A DNA stretch of 64,000 bases from an uncultured Collinsella sp. Its GTDB lineage: Bacteria > Actinomycetota > Coriobacteriia > Coriobacteriales > Coriobacteriaceae. Positions 27,899-36,873 of this stretch are shown here, piece by piece. Under the pieces are notes generated by a model that saw nothing but the letters and a program-made list of their open reading frames with translations, did not search any database and was not told the origin of the DNA. The translations under genes were made by a program, and so were the position numbers. The stretch spans positions 124,001 through 188,000 of the forward strand of contig CAUDVX010000001.1 of the NCBI GenBank assembly GCA_958452935.1, read 5' to 3'. Positions within the stretch are counted from its first letter, which is position 1; each line of letters begins with the position of its first letter.

Positions 27899-27928
27899 CA
27901 GCGACCTCTCCGCTCGCATGCCAGACAT

Positions 27929-28429
27929 TTAGAAATCATCGGGGGAGAGCGTATGGACGAACTCGTCGAACTTCTCGAACTCCTGCTCGTCGTCAACTTC
28001 CTCGGCATGGGCAGAAACGGTACCCAGGCGATTCATGATGTCGTCCTCCACGAACATGGGGGCATTACTGCGCACGGCAAGGGCAATGGCGTCACTGGGG
28101 CGGGCGTCAATCTTGCGCTCGTCACCATCGACCAGCACGACAATCGTCGCATAGAACACCGGAGGCTCGGCACGAACGATCTCGATGCGCTCGAGCTTGG
28201 CGCCCAGGGCATCGACGGTGTCAAGCAGCAGGTCATGCGTTATCGGGCGCTCGGCGCGACCGCTATCGATGCCACGGCTAATGGCCGCGGCCTCAAACGA
28301 GCCGGTCTGAATGGAAAGCGAACGCAGGGGCGCCGTCGAATCCGACTTGCCGCAGCGCTCACGAAGCACAATAAGCGATGGCACGGGACCGGCGGCCATG
28401 ACGATGGTCTCTATGTCGACACGAACCAT
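27929..28429 (-). CDS. Bifunctional nuclease (DUF151) domain protein
   Basis: Member of the DUF151/BFN family, whose founding plant member has RNase and DNase activity; roles in bacteria are poorly known. The 166-residue protein starts MVRVDIETIV at 28429 behind GGAGG. Family motifs are LPI-like R-G-I region SRGIDSGRAERPITHDLLLDT, split across residues 60-85, and the conserved KIDARPSDAIALAVRSNAP near 115-135. The acidic C-terminal tail is extra. It is the first gene of the three-gene cluster 28429-27062. Confidence 0.88.
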   Translation of the reverse strand: MVRVDIETIVMAAGPVPSLIVLRERCGKSDSTAPLRSLSIQTGSFEAAAISRGIDSGRAERPITHDLLLDTVDALGAKLERIEIVRAEPPVFYATIVVLVDGDERKIDARPSDAIALAVRSNAPMFVEDDIMNRLGTVSAHAEEVDDEQEFEKFDEFVHTLSPDDF

Positions 28430-28568
28430 GGAACACCTCCGGTACGTAGCGGTTAACACACGGCAGGGTCGCCGCATTGAATAGCTATACTACCCAATCT
28501 TTCGCCCAGCACACAAAATCAAAGTAGTTAATTTGGGACGGGGCTATTTTGACTACTTTTGTTGGATA
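28430..28568. other. Short intergenic region with an inverted repeat
   Basis: AAAGTAGT near 28520 pairs with ACTACTTT near 28553 across a GC-rich loop containing GGGACGGGG. It lies between the tRNA cluster terminator and the BFN gene promoter. Possibly an extragenic palindrome; no gene is visible. Confidence 0.4.
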
Positions 28569-28602
28569 AGAAAAAAGCCCCGAGGCGATGCCCCAGGGCT
28601 CT
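28569..28602 (-). terminator. Terminator of the tRNA-Ala/tRNA-Ile transcript
   Basis: AGAGCCCTGGGG pairs with CCTCGGGGCTTT on the minus strand, followed by TTTTTT. It lies 12 bp beyond the tRNA-Ile 3' end. Confidence 0.85.
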
Positions 28603-28613
28603 TAACGTTTTGA

Positions 28614-28690
28614 TGGTGGACCTGACAAGATTCGAACTTGTGACCTCCCGGTTATCAGCCGGACGCTCTAACCAACTGAGCTACAGGTCC
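28614..28690 (-). tRNA. tRNA-Ile (anticodon GAT), copy 1
   Basis: 77 nt, acceptor GGACCTG/CAGGTCC, D-loop AGCTCAGTTGGTTAGAGC, anticodon loop CTGATAA, encoded CCA. Identical to the copy at 28838-28914. Confidence 0.96.
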
Positions 28691-28694
28691 ATCA

Positions 28695-28770
28695 TGGTGG
28701 AGGTTAGGGGGATCGAACCCCTGACCTCAGGCTTGCAAAGCCCGCGCTCTCCCAGCTGAGCTAAACCCCC
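28695..28770 (-). tRNA. tRNA-Ala (anticodon TGC)
   Basis: 76 nt, acceptor GGGGGTT/AACCTCC with one G-U pair, anticodon loop TTTGCAA, encoded CCA. Four bases upstream of tRNA-Ile copy 1, hence the same transcript. Confidence 0.96.
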
Positions 28771-28781
28771 ACGGAGAAAGT

Positions 28782-28826
28782 AATAAACACCCCAGCGGCG
28801 ACTCGGCTCTCGCTGGGGTGTTTATT
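28782..28826 (-). terminator. Terminator between tRNA-Ile copy 2 and tRNA-Ala
   Basis: Perfect 16-bp stem AATAAACACCCCAGCG/CGCTGGGGTGTTTATT. It separates the distal tRNA-Ile from the tRNA-Ala/tRNA-Ile pair. Confidence 0.75.
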
Positions 28827-28837
28827 GCGAAAGAAAG

Positions 28838-28914
28838 TGGTGGACCTGACAAGATTCGAACTTGTGACCTCCCGGTTATCAGCCGGACGCTCTAACCAAC
28901 TGAGCTACAGGTCC
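28838..28914 (-). tRNA. tRNA-Ile (anticodon GAT), copy 2
   Basis: Base-for-base identical to the copy at 28614-28690, including CCA. It lies upstream of a strong hairpin, so it is probably a separate transcription unit. Confidence 0.96.
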
Positions 28915-28985
28915 ATCGCGCAAGGGATATATTAGACGAGTCGTTACGCGCGCGTCAACAACTTTTTTGAAAAACTTTGGATGGT

Positions 28986-29123
28986 GTTCGCCCCGGTCGC
29001 ACGGCGGCATGTGAAGTCGCCTGCTCGGACAGTCCTGACTCGCGCAGAGAGCACATTAAGTGCTCTCCGGCTCGTGCGGAACTCGCGATCGACTTCACAT
29101 GCCGCCGTGCGACCGGGGCGAAC
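28986..29123. repeat. 138-bp element with perfect 34-bp inverted repeats
   Basis: Arms 28986-29019 and 29090-29123 are exact reverse complements (GTTCGCCCCGGTCGCACGGC...). The 70-bp centre holds its own hairpin, AGAGCAC-ATTAA-GTGCTCT. It lies between the gyrA terminator and tRNA-Ile copy 2. Such perfection implies recent mobility or strong selection for the structure; it resembles a MITE or a large REP element. Open frames across it are symmetrical artefacts. Confidence 0.88.
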
Positions 29124-29141
29124 GCGAGTCCCAAGATTGTC

Positions 29142-29175
29142 AAAAAAGCGGTCGGCGCGCAGGTGCGCCGACCGC
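29142..29175 (-). terminator. gyrA terminator
   Basis: GCGGTCGGCGC/GCGCCGACCGC stem followed on the minus strand by TTTTTT, 41 bp after the gyrA stop. Confidence 0.9.
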
Positions 29176-29215
29176 CGATATATGGGGTCTGATATTTTCT
29201 ATCAGCTAGTTCCTC

Positions 29216-31957
29216 TTACTCGTCGAGGAGATCTTCTGGCATGTCGTCGCCGTCGCCTAGATCGACAGGAGTTTCTTCAGGGGCAGAGCCGTCTTCTGTG
29301 GCTTCGCCTTCGGGCTTCTCTTTGGCGGCCGTCATGCGGGCTACGGCGCAGATGCGGTCGTTGTCGTCGACGGTCATCATCTTGACGCCCTGGGTGGCGC
29401 GACCGGTCTGGCTGATCTCATCGGTCTTGACGCGAATGACCGTCGCGCCCTCCGTCACGATGAACAGCTCATGCTGCGGGCCCACCGTCTTCATGGCTGC
29501 GAGGTTACCCTTGCGCTCGGTCATCTGGATGGTGTAGACACCCTGACCGCCGCGGTTCTGCTCCGGGTAATCCGAGACCGGCGTGCGTTTGCCGTAGCCG
29601 CGCTCGGTAATGACGAACAGGTCGCCGTTACCGTTGGTAATTTCCATGCCAAGAACGCTCACGCCTTCCTTCATGCCAATGCCGCGGACGCCGCTGGTAT
29701 CGCGACCGGTGGCGCGCACCTGGTCCTCGGGGAACATAATCGCCTTGCCCGCGGTGGTTGCCATGATGATCTTGTCACCCTCGCGCACGCGACGTACAGC
29801 GAGCAGCGCGTCGTCGTCCCTCAGGTTGATGGCGATCAGGCCGTCGCGGCGGCTACGGTCGTAGGCGCTCATCACGGTCTTCTTGACCATGCCACTCTTG
29901 GTGGCAAACATCAGGTACTCGTCGGCGGGGAACTCGCGGCAGCTGATGACGCTCGCGATCTTCTCGCCCTCCTCGAAAGGCAGCAAGTTGACGATCGCGG
30001 TGCCGCGCGCCTGGCGCGTGCCAACCGGCAGCTCGTGCACCTTCAGGCGATAGACCTTGCCCTTGCTCGAGAAGAACAGCACGTACTCGTGCGTGGATGC
30101 GATAAACATCTCGTCGATAACGTCGTCCTCTTTAAGGTTGACGCCCGACACGCCCTTGCCGCCGCGCTTTTGGGCGCGATAGGCGGCCACCGGGATGCGC
30201 TTGACGTAGCCGGTGTGGGTGATGGTCACGACCATGTCCTCGTCGGCAATCAGATCTTCGACGTCCAGGTCCTTCTCGACATGGCTGATCTCGGTGCGGC
30301 GCTTGTCGCCGAACTTCTTGGAAATCTCGCGCATCTCTTCCTTGATGACGCCCAGGATTTTCTCCTCGTGCGCCAACAGGTCCTCGTAGTAGGCGATGGC
30401 GCGGCGCAAGCCGTCCAGCTCTTCTTGAATCTTGTCGCGCTCCAGACCGGTCAGGCGGCGGAGCTTCATCTCGAGGATGGCCGTAGTCTGCTCGGGCGTA
30501 AAGCCAAAGCGCTCGATCAGGCGACTGCTGGCCTCAGAGTCGGTCTGCGAGGAGCGGATGATGCTGATGACCTCGTCGATATGGTCGAGAGCCATCAGGT
30601 AGCCCTCGAGAATATGGGCACGCGCCTGTGCCTTCTTGAGGTCAAAGCGGGTGCGGCGGGTGACGACGTCGACCTGGTGGTCGATGTAGTGCTGCAGCAT
30701 CTCGCGCAGGCTCAGGCATTTGGGAACGCCGTTGACAAGCGCCAGGTTGTTGGCACCAAAGGTCGTCTGCAGCGAGGTGTACTTGTACAGGTTGTTGAGC
30801 ACGACCTGCGGGATGACGCCCTTCTTGAGCTCGATGACCAGACGGATACCCTTCTGGTTGGACTCATCGCGCATATCCGAGATGCCTTCGATGCGCTTGT
30901 CGTTGACGAGCTGGGCGATCTTCTCCTGAAGGGTGCCCTTGTTGACCATGTAGGGAATCTCGGTAAAGACCAGACGGCTACGGCCGGTCTTGGTGGACTC
31001 CACATGAGCCTTGGCGCGCACGGTGATGGAGCCGCGACCGGTCTCGTAGCTCTGCTTAATGCCGGCACTGCCCATGATGATGGCACCGGTGGGGAAGTCC
31101 GGACCGGGCATGATCTGCATGAGCTCGTCGACGGTGGCGTCGGGGTTGTCGATCAGGTAGCAGGTGGCCTCGATCGCCTCGGTGAGGTTATGCGGGGCGA
31201 TGTTGGTGGCCATGCCGACGGCGATGCCCTGGCTGCCGTTGACCAGCAGGTTGGGGAAACGCGCGGGCAGTGCCACGGGCTCGGCGAGCGACTCGTCGTA
31301 GTTGGGCTGCCAGTCGACGGTGTCCTTCTGCAGGTCACGCAGGAGCTCCATGGCGGGCTTAGCCAGGCGGCTCTCGGTGTAACGCATGGCGGCGGCGCCG
31401 TCGCCGTCGATGTTGCCGAAGTTGCCGTGACCGTCGATGAGCGGCGTGCGCATGGAGAACCACTGTGCCAGGCGGACCATGGCCTCATAGACCGCGAAGT
31501 CGCCGTGCGGATGGTACTTACCGATAACTTCGCCGACCGTCCAGGCCGACTTCTTGTGCGGACGGTTGGGGTAGATGCCGCTCTCGTTCATTGCGTACAG
31601 GATGCGACGGTGCACCGGCTTTAAGCCGTCGCGCACGTCCGGCAGGGCGCGCGCCGTGATGACCGACATCGAGTACTCGATGAACGACTGCTTCATCTCA
31701 CGGCCGAACTCCGAAATCTGGAGCTGGCCGCCGTTGATATCCTCGCCGGCCGAGGCGCCACGGTCGACTTCGCCAAAGCTCTCCTCGAGCTCACCGTCGT
31801 CGTCTTCTTCCTCATCATCATCGGCATCGGGGTTATAGGCGTCCGGGTCGCCGTCCTCGCCCTGCTCGGCGCGGGCAAGCAGGCGCTTCAGATCGTCGGG
31901 CATGCCGGCATCGCCGGCCTCGTCCACACCCTCGTTGTTGTTGATATCGTCTGCCAC
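29216..31957 (-). CDS. gyrA: DNA gyrase subunit A
   Basis: Breakage-reunion subunit that introduces negative supercoils with GyrB. GTG start at 31957 behind GAGGAGG. Residues 1-75 are an acidic extension; the core starts near LQISEFGREMKQSFIEYSM. The active-site Tyr lies in AAMRYTES near residue 193. The resistance-determining region reads HPHGDFAVYEAMVRLAQ, so the residue equivalent to E. coli Ser83 is Phe154 (codon TTC, 31496-31498). The C-terminal beta-pinwheel contains the GyrA box QRGGKGV and ends in an acidic tail. 913 residues, slightly longer than usual due to both tails. Directly downstream of gyrB. Confidence 0.97.
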   Translation of the reverse strand: MADDINNNEGVDEAGDAGMPDDLKRLLARAEQGEDGDPDAYNPDADDDEEEDDDGELEESFGEVDRGASAGEDINGGQLQISEFGREMKQSFIEYSMSVITARALPDVRDGLKPVHRRILYAMNESGIYPNRPHKKSAWTVGEVIGKYHPHGDFAVYEAMVRLAQWFSMRTPLIDGHGNFGNIDGDGAAAMRYTESRLAKPAMELLRDLQKDTVDWQPNYDESLAEPVALPARFPNLLVNGSQGIAVGMATNIAPHNLTEAIEATCYLIDNPDATVDELMQIMPGPDFPTGAIIMGSAGIKQSYETGRGSITVRAKAHVESTKTGRSRLVFTEIPYMVNKGTLQEKIAQLVNDKRIEGISDMRDESNQKGIRLVIELKKGVIPQVVLNNLYKYTSLQTTFGANNLALVNGVPKCLSLREMLQHYIDHQVDVVTRRTRFDLKKAQARAHILEGYLMALDHIDEVISIIRSSQTDSEASSRLIERFGFTPEQTTAILEMKLRRLTGLERDKIQEELDGLRRAIAYYEDLLAHEEKILGVIKEEMREISKKFGDKRRTEISHVEKDLDVEDLIADEDMVVTITHTGYVKRIPVAAYRAQKRGGKGVSGVNLKEDDVIDEMFIASTHEYVLFFSSKGKVYRLKVHELPVGTRQARGTAIVNLLPFEEGEKIASVISCREFPADEYLMFATKSGMVKKTVMSAYDRSRRDGLIAINLRDDDALLAVRRVREGDKIIMATTAGKAIMFPEDQVRATGRDTSGVRGIGMKEGVSVLGMEITNGNGDLFVITERGYGKRTPVSDYPEQNRGGQGVYTIQMTERKGNLAAMKTVGPQHELFIVTEGATVIRVKTDEISQTGRATQGVKMMTVDDNDRICAVARMTAAKEKPEGEATEDGSAPEETPVDLGDGDDMPEDLLDE

Positions 31958-31968
31958 GTTACCTCCTC

Positions 31969-33999
31969 TTAAGCATCAAGGAAACGCGCGTCATGCGCAT
32001 GCTTCTCGATATATTCGCGGCGGTAGCCGACCTCGGAACCCATCAGTTCGCGCACGGCGCGGTCCGCCACCACGGCGTCCTCGATCGACACGCGCTGCAG
32101 AATGCGGGTCTTGGGATCCATCGTCGTCGAGGCAAGCTGCTTGGGGTCCATCTCGCCCAGGCCCTTGTAGCGCTGGACGGTGTAGCCCTTGCGCTTCTTA
32201 GTGATCTTGCCATCCTTGGCCTTGCCGTCCTCGTCGTTGTCGTCGGGGTTCAGTCCCAGGCTCTGGATGGTGTCGCGCAGGATCTCGTCTTCGGGCTGGC
32301 GGCCGTTGGGATACACGTAGTGAATCTTGTTGCGCACCTTGATGCCAAAGATGGGCGGGCAAGCGACGTAAACGTAGCCGGCATCAATCAACGGGCGCAT
32401 GTACTTGTAGAAGAACGTCAGCAGTAGGATGCGGATATGCGCACCGTCGACGTCTGCATCGGTCATGATGATGATCTTGTGGTAGCGGGCCTTGGTGATG
32501 TCGAAGTCGCCGCCGTCGCCGGCGCTCGTCGTGACGCCGCAGCCGATCGCAGTGATGAGCGACTGGATGGTGTCGCTCGAGAACGCACGATGATCGCCCA
32601 CGCGCTCGACGTTCAAAATCTTGCCGCGCAGGGGTAGGATCGCCTGGATGTCTCGGCGACGGCCGTCCTTGGCCGAGCCGCCTGCCGAGTCGCCCTCCAC
32701 GATAAAGAGCTCAGTCAACTCGGCGTCGCGCACCGAACAGTCGGCGAGCTTGCCGGGCAGCGACGCCGTCTCGAGCAGGCTCTTGCGGCGGGTCGCCTCG
32801 CGCGCCTTGCGGGCGGCGTTGCGCGCCTTGCAGGCCTGTTGGGCCTTCTTGACGATCTCGCGAGCGGGCTTGGGATGCTCCTCGAGGTAATCGGCAAGCC
32901 CGTCGGTCACGATCTTGAGCGTCAGCGCGCGCATATAGGAGCTGCCGAGCTTGGCCTTGGTCTGGCCCTCAAACTGCGGATCGGGCAGTTTGACCGAGAT
33001 AACGGCCGATAGGCCCTCGCGCACATCGTCGCCGGTCAGGTTGGCGTCTTTTTCCTTGAGCAGGTTCTGCTTGCGAGCGTAATCGTTAATCACGCGGGTG
33101 AGTGCGGTGCGGAAGCCCTCGAGGTGCATGCCGCCCTCGGGGGTGTAGATGTCGTTGGCGAACGACATGACGTTCTCGCCGTATCCGTTATTCCACTGCA
33201 AGGACACCTCGATCTCGCCCATCTTGGTAACGGGCGCATCCGGATCCGATTTGCCCTCAATATAGATGGGCTCCTTAAAGGCCTCGGGGACATCCTTGCC
33301 CTCGTTGAGGAACTTGACGAAGTCGATGATGCCGCCAGCATAGCAAAACTCTTCCACATGGGGAGTCGCCTCGCGCTCGTCGGTCAGCACGATCTTGAGG
33401 TTCTTGTTGAGGAATGCCGTCTCCTGCAGGCGGTTGTGCAGCGTGTCGAAATCGTAGATGCAGGTCTCGAAGATCTCGTCGTCGGGCCAGAAGCTGACAG
33501 TGGTACCCGTCGTCTCCGAAGTGCCCACGACCTCCATCTTCTTGACGGTCTTGCCGCGCGAAAACTCCATCTCGTAGATGTTGCCGTCGCGGCACACCTG
33601 TACGACCACACGCTTGGACAGGGCGTTGACAACGGAGATGCCCACGCCGTGCAGTCCGCCCGAGACCTTGTAGGCCGAGTTATCGAACTTACCGCCGGCG
33701 TGCAGGATCGTCATGACGACCTCGAGCGTCGGGATCTTTTTGATAGGATGCTCGTCGACGGGGATGCCGCGCCCGTTGTCGACGACAGTGATGGAGTTGT
33801 CGGCGTGGACCGTCACCTGAATCTCGGTGCAGAAACCGGCCATGGCCTCGTCGACGGAGTTGTCAACGATCTCCCACACCAGGTGATGAAGACCGCTGGC
33901 GCTCGTCGAGCCAATGTACATGCCCGGGCGCTTACGAACGGCCTCGAGACCTTCGAGAATCTTAATCTCGCCGCCATCGTAATCGTTTTCGTTTGCCAC
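31969..33999 (-). CDS. gyrB: DNA gyrase subunit B
   Basis: ATPase subunit of gyrase. GTG start at 33999 with GGAGG just upstream. 676 residues: GHKL ATPase domain with EIVDNSVDEAMAG, DNGRGIP and GGLHGVG; transducer domain; Toprim domain with EGDSAGGSA and DADVDGAHIR; C-terminal GyrA-binding region with RYKGLGEM. The GyrB resistance region (PLRGKILNVER) looks like the usual Gram-positive form. It is 12 bp upstream of gyrA. Confidence 0.97.
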   Translation of the reverse strand: MANENDYDGGEIKILEGLEAVRKRPGMYIGSTSASGLHHLVWEIVDNSVDEAMAGFCTEIQVTVHADNSITVVDNGRGIPVDEHPIKKIPTLEVVMTILHAGGKFDNSAYKVSGGLHGVGISVVNALSKRVVVQVCRDGNIYEMEFSRGKTVKKMEVVGTSETTGTTVSFWPDDEIFETCIYDFDTLHNRLQETAFLNKNLKIVLTDEREATPHVEEFCYAGGIIDFVKFLNEGKDVPEAFKEPIYIEGKSDPDAPVTKMGEIEVSLQWNNGYGENVMSFANDIYTPEGGMHLEGFRTALTRVINDYARKQNLLKEKDANLTGDDVREGLSAVISVKLPDPQFEGQTKAKLGSSYMRALTLKIVTDGLADYLEEHPKPAREIVKKAQQACKARNAARKAREATRRKSLLETASLPGKLADCSVRDAELTELFIVEGDSAGGSAKDGRRRDIQAILPLRGKILNVERVGDHRAFSSDTIQSLITAIGCGVTTSAGDGGDFDITKARYHKIIIMTDADVDGAHIRILLLTFFYKYMRPLIDAGYVYVACPPIFGIKVRNKIHYVYPNGRQPEDEILRDTIQSLGLNPDDNDEDGKAKDGKITKKRKGYTVQRYKGLGEMDPKQLASTTMDPKTRILQRVSIEDAVVADRAVRELMGSEVGYRREYIEKHAHDARFLDA

Positions 34000-34048
34000 A
34001 CGTCCTCCTTCAGTTAAGAAAATGTGTACAGCCTTACTAGTTTATCGT

Positions 34049-34078
34049 AAAAAAATACCCTCGGGGACGAGGGTATTT
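34049..34078 (-). terminator. Terminator after dciA
   Basis: Perfect 11-bp stem AAATACCCTCG/CGAGGGTATTT with a 4-base loop, followed by TTTTTT on the minus strand. It separates the dnaA-recF-dciA block from gyrBA. Confidence 0.88.
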
Positions 34079-34104
34079 GGCTCTACAAGGCCACCAGATG
34101 CGAT

Positions 34105-34668
34105 TTAAGGCTCTTTTTTGCTCTGCACGCCCTTGGCCCACTCGGCACTGGCTCTCATGGCGTTCTCGAGGGCCTCGCGCAGTTTTTGGTCCTCGATGGG
34201 TGCCACTTGGTGCTCGATCTCGGCACGCTCGGCATCGCTGAGGTCGGCATGCGGAGCCGGCGGACGCTCGGCCACGGCCGGGCGCAGGCGCTCTTTTGCA
34301 GCGGGCGGTGTGTGGCCGGGGGCGGTCGTCTTGAACACCAGGCCGTCGACGTGCGCGCCGGCGCGCTCCATGCGCGCGCGGATAATCTCGCGCAAAAGTG
34401 TCATCTCCTGCGTCCATGAGGGCGAATCGAGGTACACCAGCAGTTCGTTGGACTCGGGCAGGTAGCGCAGGCCCGTCACATGGCGTCCCTCGCGCGTGCC
34501 CGAACACACCGCATTCCAGGCGCGATAGACCGCACGAGACTCCTCCGCAGCCTCCATCTGCGCGCGGCGCTCAGGTGTCGCGGCCGCCAGGATACGCTGA
34601 CGCTCGGCATCCAAAAAGCCGCCGAAGGCGACCATTCCGTTCTCGCGCTCGTAATTAGCACGCCTCAC
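34105..34668 (-). CDS. dciA: DciA-type (DUF721) protein
   Basis: DUF721 proteins of the DciA type recruit or operate the replicative helicase in bacteria lacking DnaC/DnaI loaders. The KH-like domain is at about residues 45-110 (VYRAWNAVCSGTREGRHVTG, then ELLVYLDSPSWTQEMTLLREII). The remaining half is a Pro/Ala/Glu-rich extension with a short C-terminal helix. The GTG at 34668 overlaps the end of recF by 14 bp; a start 11 codons later (MVAFGGFLD) is possible. It sits between recF and gyrB, the usual actinobacterial place. No other helicase loader is encoded in this window, which fits a DciA role. Confidence 0.8.
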   Translation of the reverse strand: MRRANYERENGMVAFGGFLDAERQRILAAATPERRAQMEAAEESRAVYRAWNAVCSGTREGRHVTGLRYLPESNELLVYLDSPSWTQEMTLLREIIRARMERAGAHVDGLVFKTTAPGHTPPAAKERLRPAVAERPPAPHADLSDAERAEIEHQVAPIEDQKLREALENAMRASAEWAKGVQSKKEP

Positions 34669-35761
34669 CCATGCTCACCACCTTGGCTCGATCAAGCAGG
34701 CCATCGGTAAAATACCCCAGATTGGTGGTGGTTATGACTGTCTGGATATCATCACCGATCAGCTGCAGAAAAGCGCCTCGGCGCCCGGCGTCGAGCTCGC
34801 TCATCACGTCGTCCAGGAGCAGCAGTGGCGCAGTGCCCAGGATATCGCGCGCCACGGCCACTTCTGCCACCTTCCAGGCAAGCACTAGCGTTCGCTGCTG
34901 GCCCTGGCTGGCAAATGAACGGGCCGATCGGCCCGCGACGGAAAACTCAATCTCGTCGCGATGCGGACCCACGAGCGTCACGCCGCGGCGGATCTCCTCG
35001 TCAGCGCGCTCATCGAGCGCCGAGAGCATGTGCTCATACGCCCACCCCCTGAGCTCGTCGCGATCCTCGGTGCGAGGCAGGTCGCCAAGCGTGGACACAT
35101 AGGACACACCGGCGGGCTCGCCGGATGCCACGCGGCCATAGGCGTCGCGCACATGGCCCGACAGTCGGTCGAGCAGGGCCAGACGATGCACGAGCAGGGC
35201 CGAACCGGCGCGGGCGATAGATTCGTTCCAGGCGCCGAGCATCTCGCGGCAGCACCAGGTCTCCTTGAGCAGGGCATTGCGCTGGGTCACGCAGCGCCCG
35301 TAGGCACTAGCCAGATCGGCATAGCGCGCACTCAGCTGAACGCCAAAGTCGTCAAGTGCGGTGCGGCGCACGCTGGCACCCCGCTTGACCATATCCAGGT
35401 GGTCCGGGCAAAACAGAACGCTCGGCAGCACCCCGCGCACGCCGGACGCAGCGCAGCGCTTGCCGTTGCGACTAAACGAACGCTTGCCATCTTCCACGCT
35501 CAGTCCCATGTCCAGCACGCGCCCATCGCCTTCGAGCCTCAGCTCGACCTTGCATGAGCCCACGCCGTCGTGCACGAGCTCGGCTGCGGTCGGATGCCTA
35601 AACGAGGCGCCACTCGTCAAAAGCTGCAGCGCCTCTATGAGGTTGGTCTTTCCCGCCGCGTTGGGACCTGCGAGCACTGTCACACCGTCGCTCAGGGCAA
35701 GGCGGTAACTGTCGAAGCTGCGATAGCGCGCAACGGAAAGATCGCGTGCGAACATGGTCAT
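34655..35761 (-). CDS. recF: DNA replication/repair protein RecF
   Basis: SMC-like ATPase that helps load RecA at gaps and restart forks. Walker A is GPNAAGKTN near residue 33, the ABC-like signature region is FASQGQQRTLVLAWK, and Walker B with D-loop is LLLLDDVMSELD. 368 residues, normal. Starts at ATG 35761, eight bases after the dnaN stop, so it is translated with dnaN. Confidence 0.94.
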   Translation of the reverse strand: MTMFARDLSVARYRSFDSYRLALSDGVTVLAGPNAAGKTNLIEALQLLTSGASFRHPTAAELVHDGVGSCKVELRLEGDGRVLDMGLSVEDGKRSFSRNGKRCAASGVRGVLPSVLFCPDHLDMVKRGASVRRTALDDFGVQLSARYADLASAYGRCVTQRNALLKETWCCREMLGAWNESIARAGSALLVHRLALLDRLSGHVRDAYGRVASGEPAGVSYVSTLGDLPRTEDRDELRGWAYEHMLSALDERADEEIRRGVTLVGPHRDEIEFSVAGRSARSFASQGQQRTLVLAWKVAEVAVARDILGTAPLLLLDDVMSELDAGRRGAFLQLIGDDIQTVITTTNLGYFTDGLLDRAKVVSMGEAC

Positions 35762-35769
35762 GGGCAGTG

Positions 35770-36873
35770 CTAGATGCGTACCGGCATGACCAGGTACAGG
35801 TAGTTGATCTTGTCGTAGGACTTGAAGATGCCAGCCTGCGAATAGCTCTTGAGCTCCAGCGTGATCTCCTTCTCCTTGGACAGGGCATTGAGGCAGCCAA
35901 AGATGTAGTGGTAGTTGAAGGCGATGGTGCCCGACTCGCCCTCGGCCTCGACATCGATCGTCTCCTGCGCCAGATCCTGGTCGTTGGAAATGGAGGACAG
36001 GCCCATCTGGCCGTTCTCAACATCGATCTCAAACTTGACAGCGGGGTTGGCGCTCGCGATAACGGCCACACGTTTAAGGGCGGCGTTAAAGGCGGCTACG
36101 TCGATCTTGACGCTCGTCACGCACGAATCGGGGATGAGCTGCTTGTAATTGGGATATACGCCCTCGATGCGGCGCGACACGTAGGTGGTGTTGCCGGCCT
36201 CAAAGACAACCTGGGTGTCGGTTGCGCCGATCATGATGGTCGCCTGGCTTGCCATGATGCTCAGCGCGTCGTTGAAGGCGTCGGCAGGCACGTTGAGCTC
36301 AAAGGAACCTTCGAGGGTCGAGGTCTCGACCTGCGTATCGCACACGGCCAGTCGGAAGGAATCGGTCGCGACCAGGCGCACGGTGTTGTTCTCGACCTTC
36401 ATGTGCACGCCACCCAGGATGGGGCGGGCCTTGTCGGTCGAGGTGACGCGCCATACGCGGCTCACCATTTCGGACAGGATATCGGTCGGCAGCTCGACGG
36501 CGCTCTCGATGGCGTATGCCGGGAACTCGGGAAAGTCGTTGGCATCGAGCGTGTTGAGGCGAAAAGAGCTCTTCTCGCAGCCAATCAAAACCTGACGCTC
36601 GGACAGCTCAAAGGTGACCGGGGCATCGGGAAGGGTCTTGGTGATATTGGAGAGCATCTTGCATGGAATCACCATCTCGCCCTCCTCTTCGACATGAGCC
36701 GCAATGCGGTGACGAATCGAGATGGTGTAGTTGGAGGTCTGGAATTCCAAGATGCCGTCTTGTGCCTTAACGAGCACGCCCGACAGAATGGGAAGGGTGG
36801 ATGCCGAAGCGACGCCTTTCATAACGACGCCGATGGCTTGCGTAAGCGAGCTCTGGCTGACGGTGAACTTCAT
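35770..36873 (-). CDS. dnaN: DNA polymerase III beta subunit (sliding clamp)
   Basis: Ring-shaped processivity clamp. 367 residues with three similar domains; MKFTVSQSSLTQAIGVVMKG is the typical start and the C-terminus YLVMPVRI is the canonical clamp ending. RBS AAAGG upstream. Followed by recF; preceded by the 238-bp dnaA-dnaN gap, which may be part of the origin. Confidence 0.97.
   Translation of the reverse strand: MKFTVSQSSLTQAIGVVMKGVASASTLPILSGVLVKAQDGILEFQTSNYTISIRHRIAAHVEEEGEMVIPCKMLSNITKTLPDAPVTFELSERQVLIGCEKSSFRLNTLDANDFPEFPAYAIESAVELPTDILSEMVSRVWRVTSTDKARPILGGVHMKVENNTVRLVATDSFRLAVCDTQVETSTLEGSFELNVPADAFNDALSIMASQATIMIGATDTQVVFEAGNTTYVSRRIEGVYPNYKQLIPDSCVTSVKIDVAAFNAALKRVAVIASANPAVKFEIDVENGQMGLSSISNDQDLAQETIDVEAEGESGTIAFNYHYIFGCLNALSKEKEITLELKSYSQAGIFKSYDKINYLYLVMPVRI

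Noticed and set aside
29471..31624. A 717-codon open frame on the plus strand opposite gyrA
   Set aside because: Shadow of gyrA with the same biased composition and no RBS or domain.
31969..33999. Possible quinolone/novobiocin resistance change in GyrB
   Set aside because: The visible GyrB motifs match the normal Gram-positive pattern.
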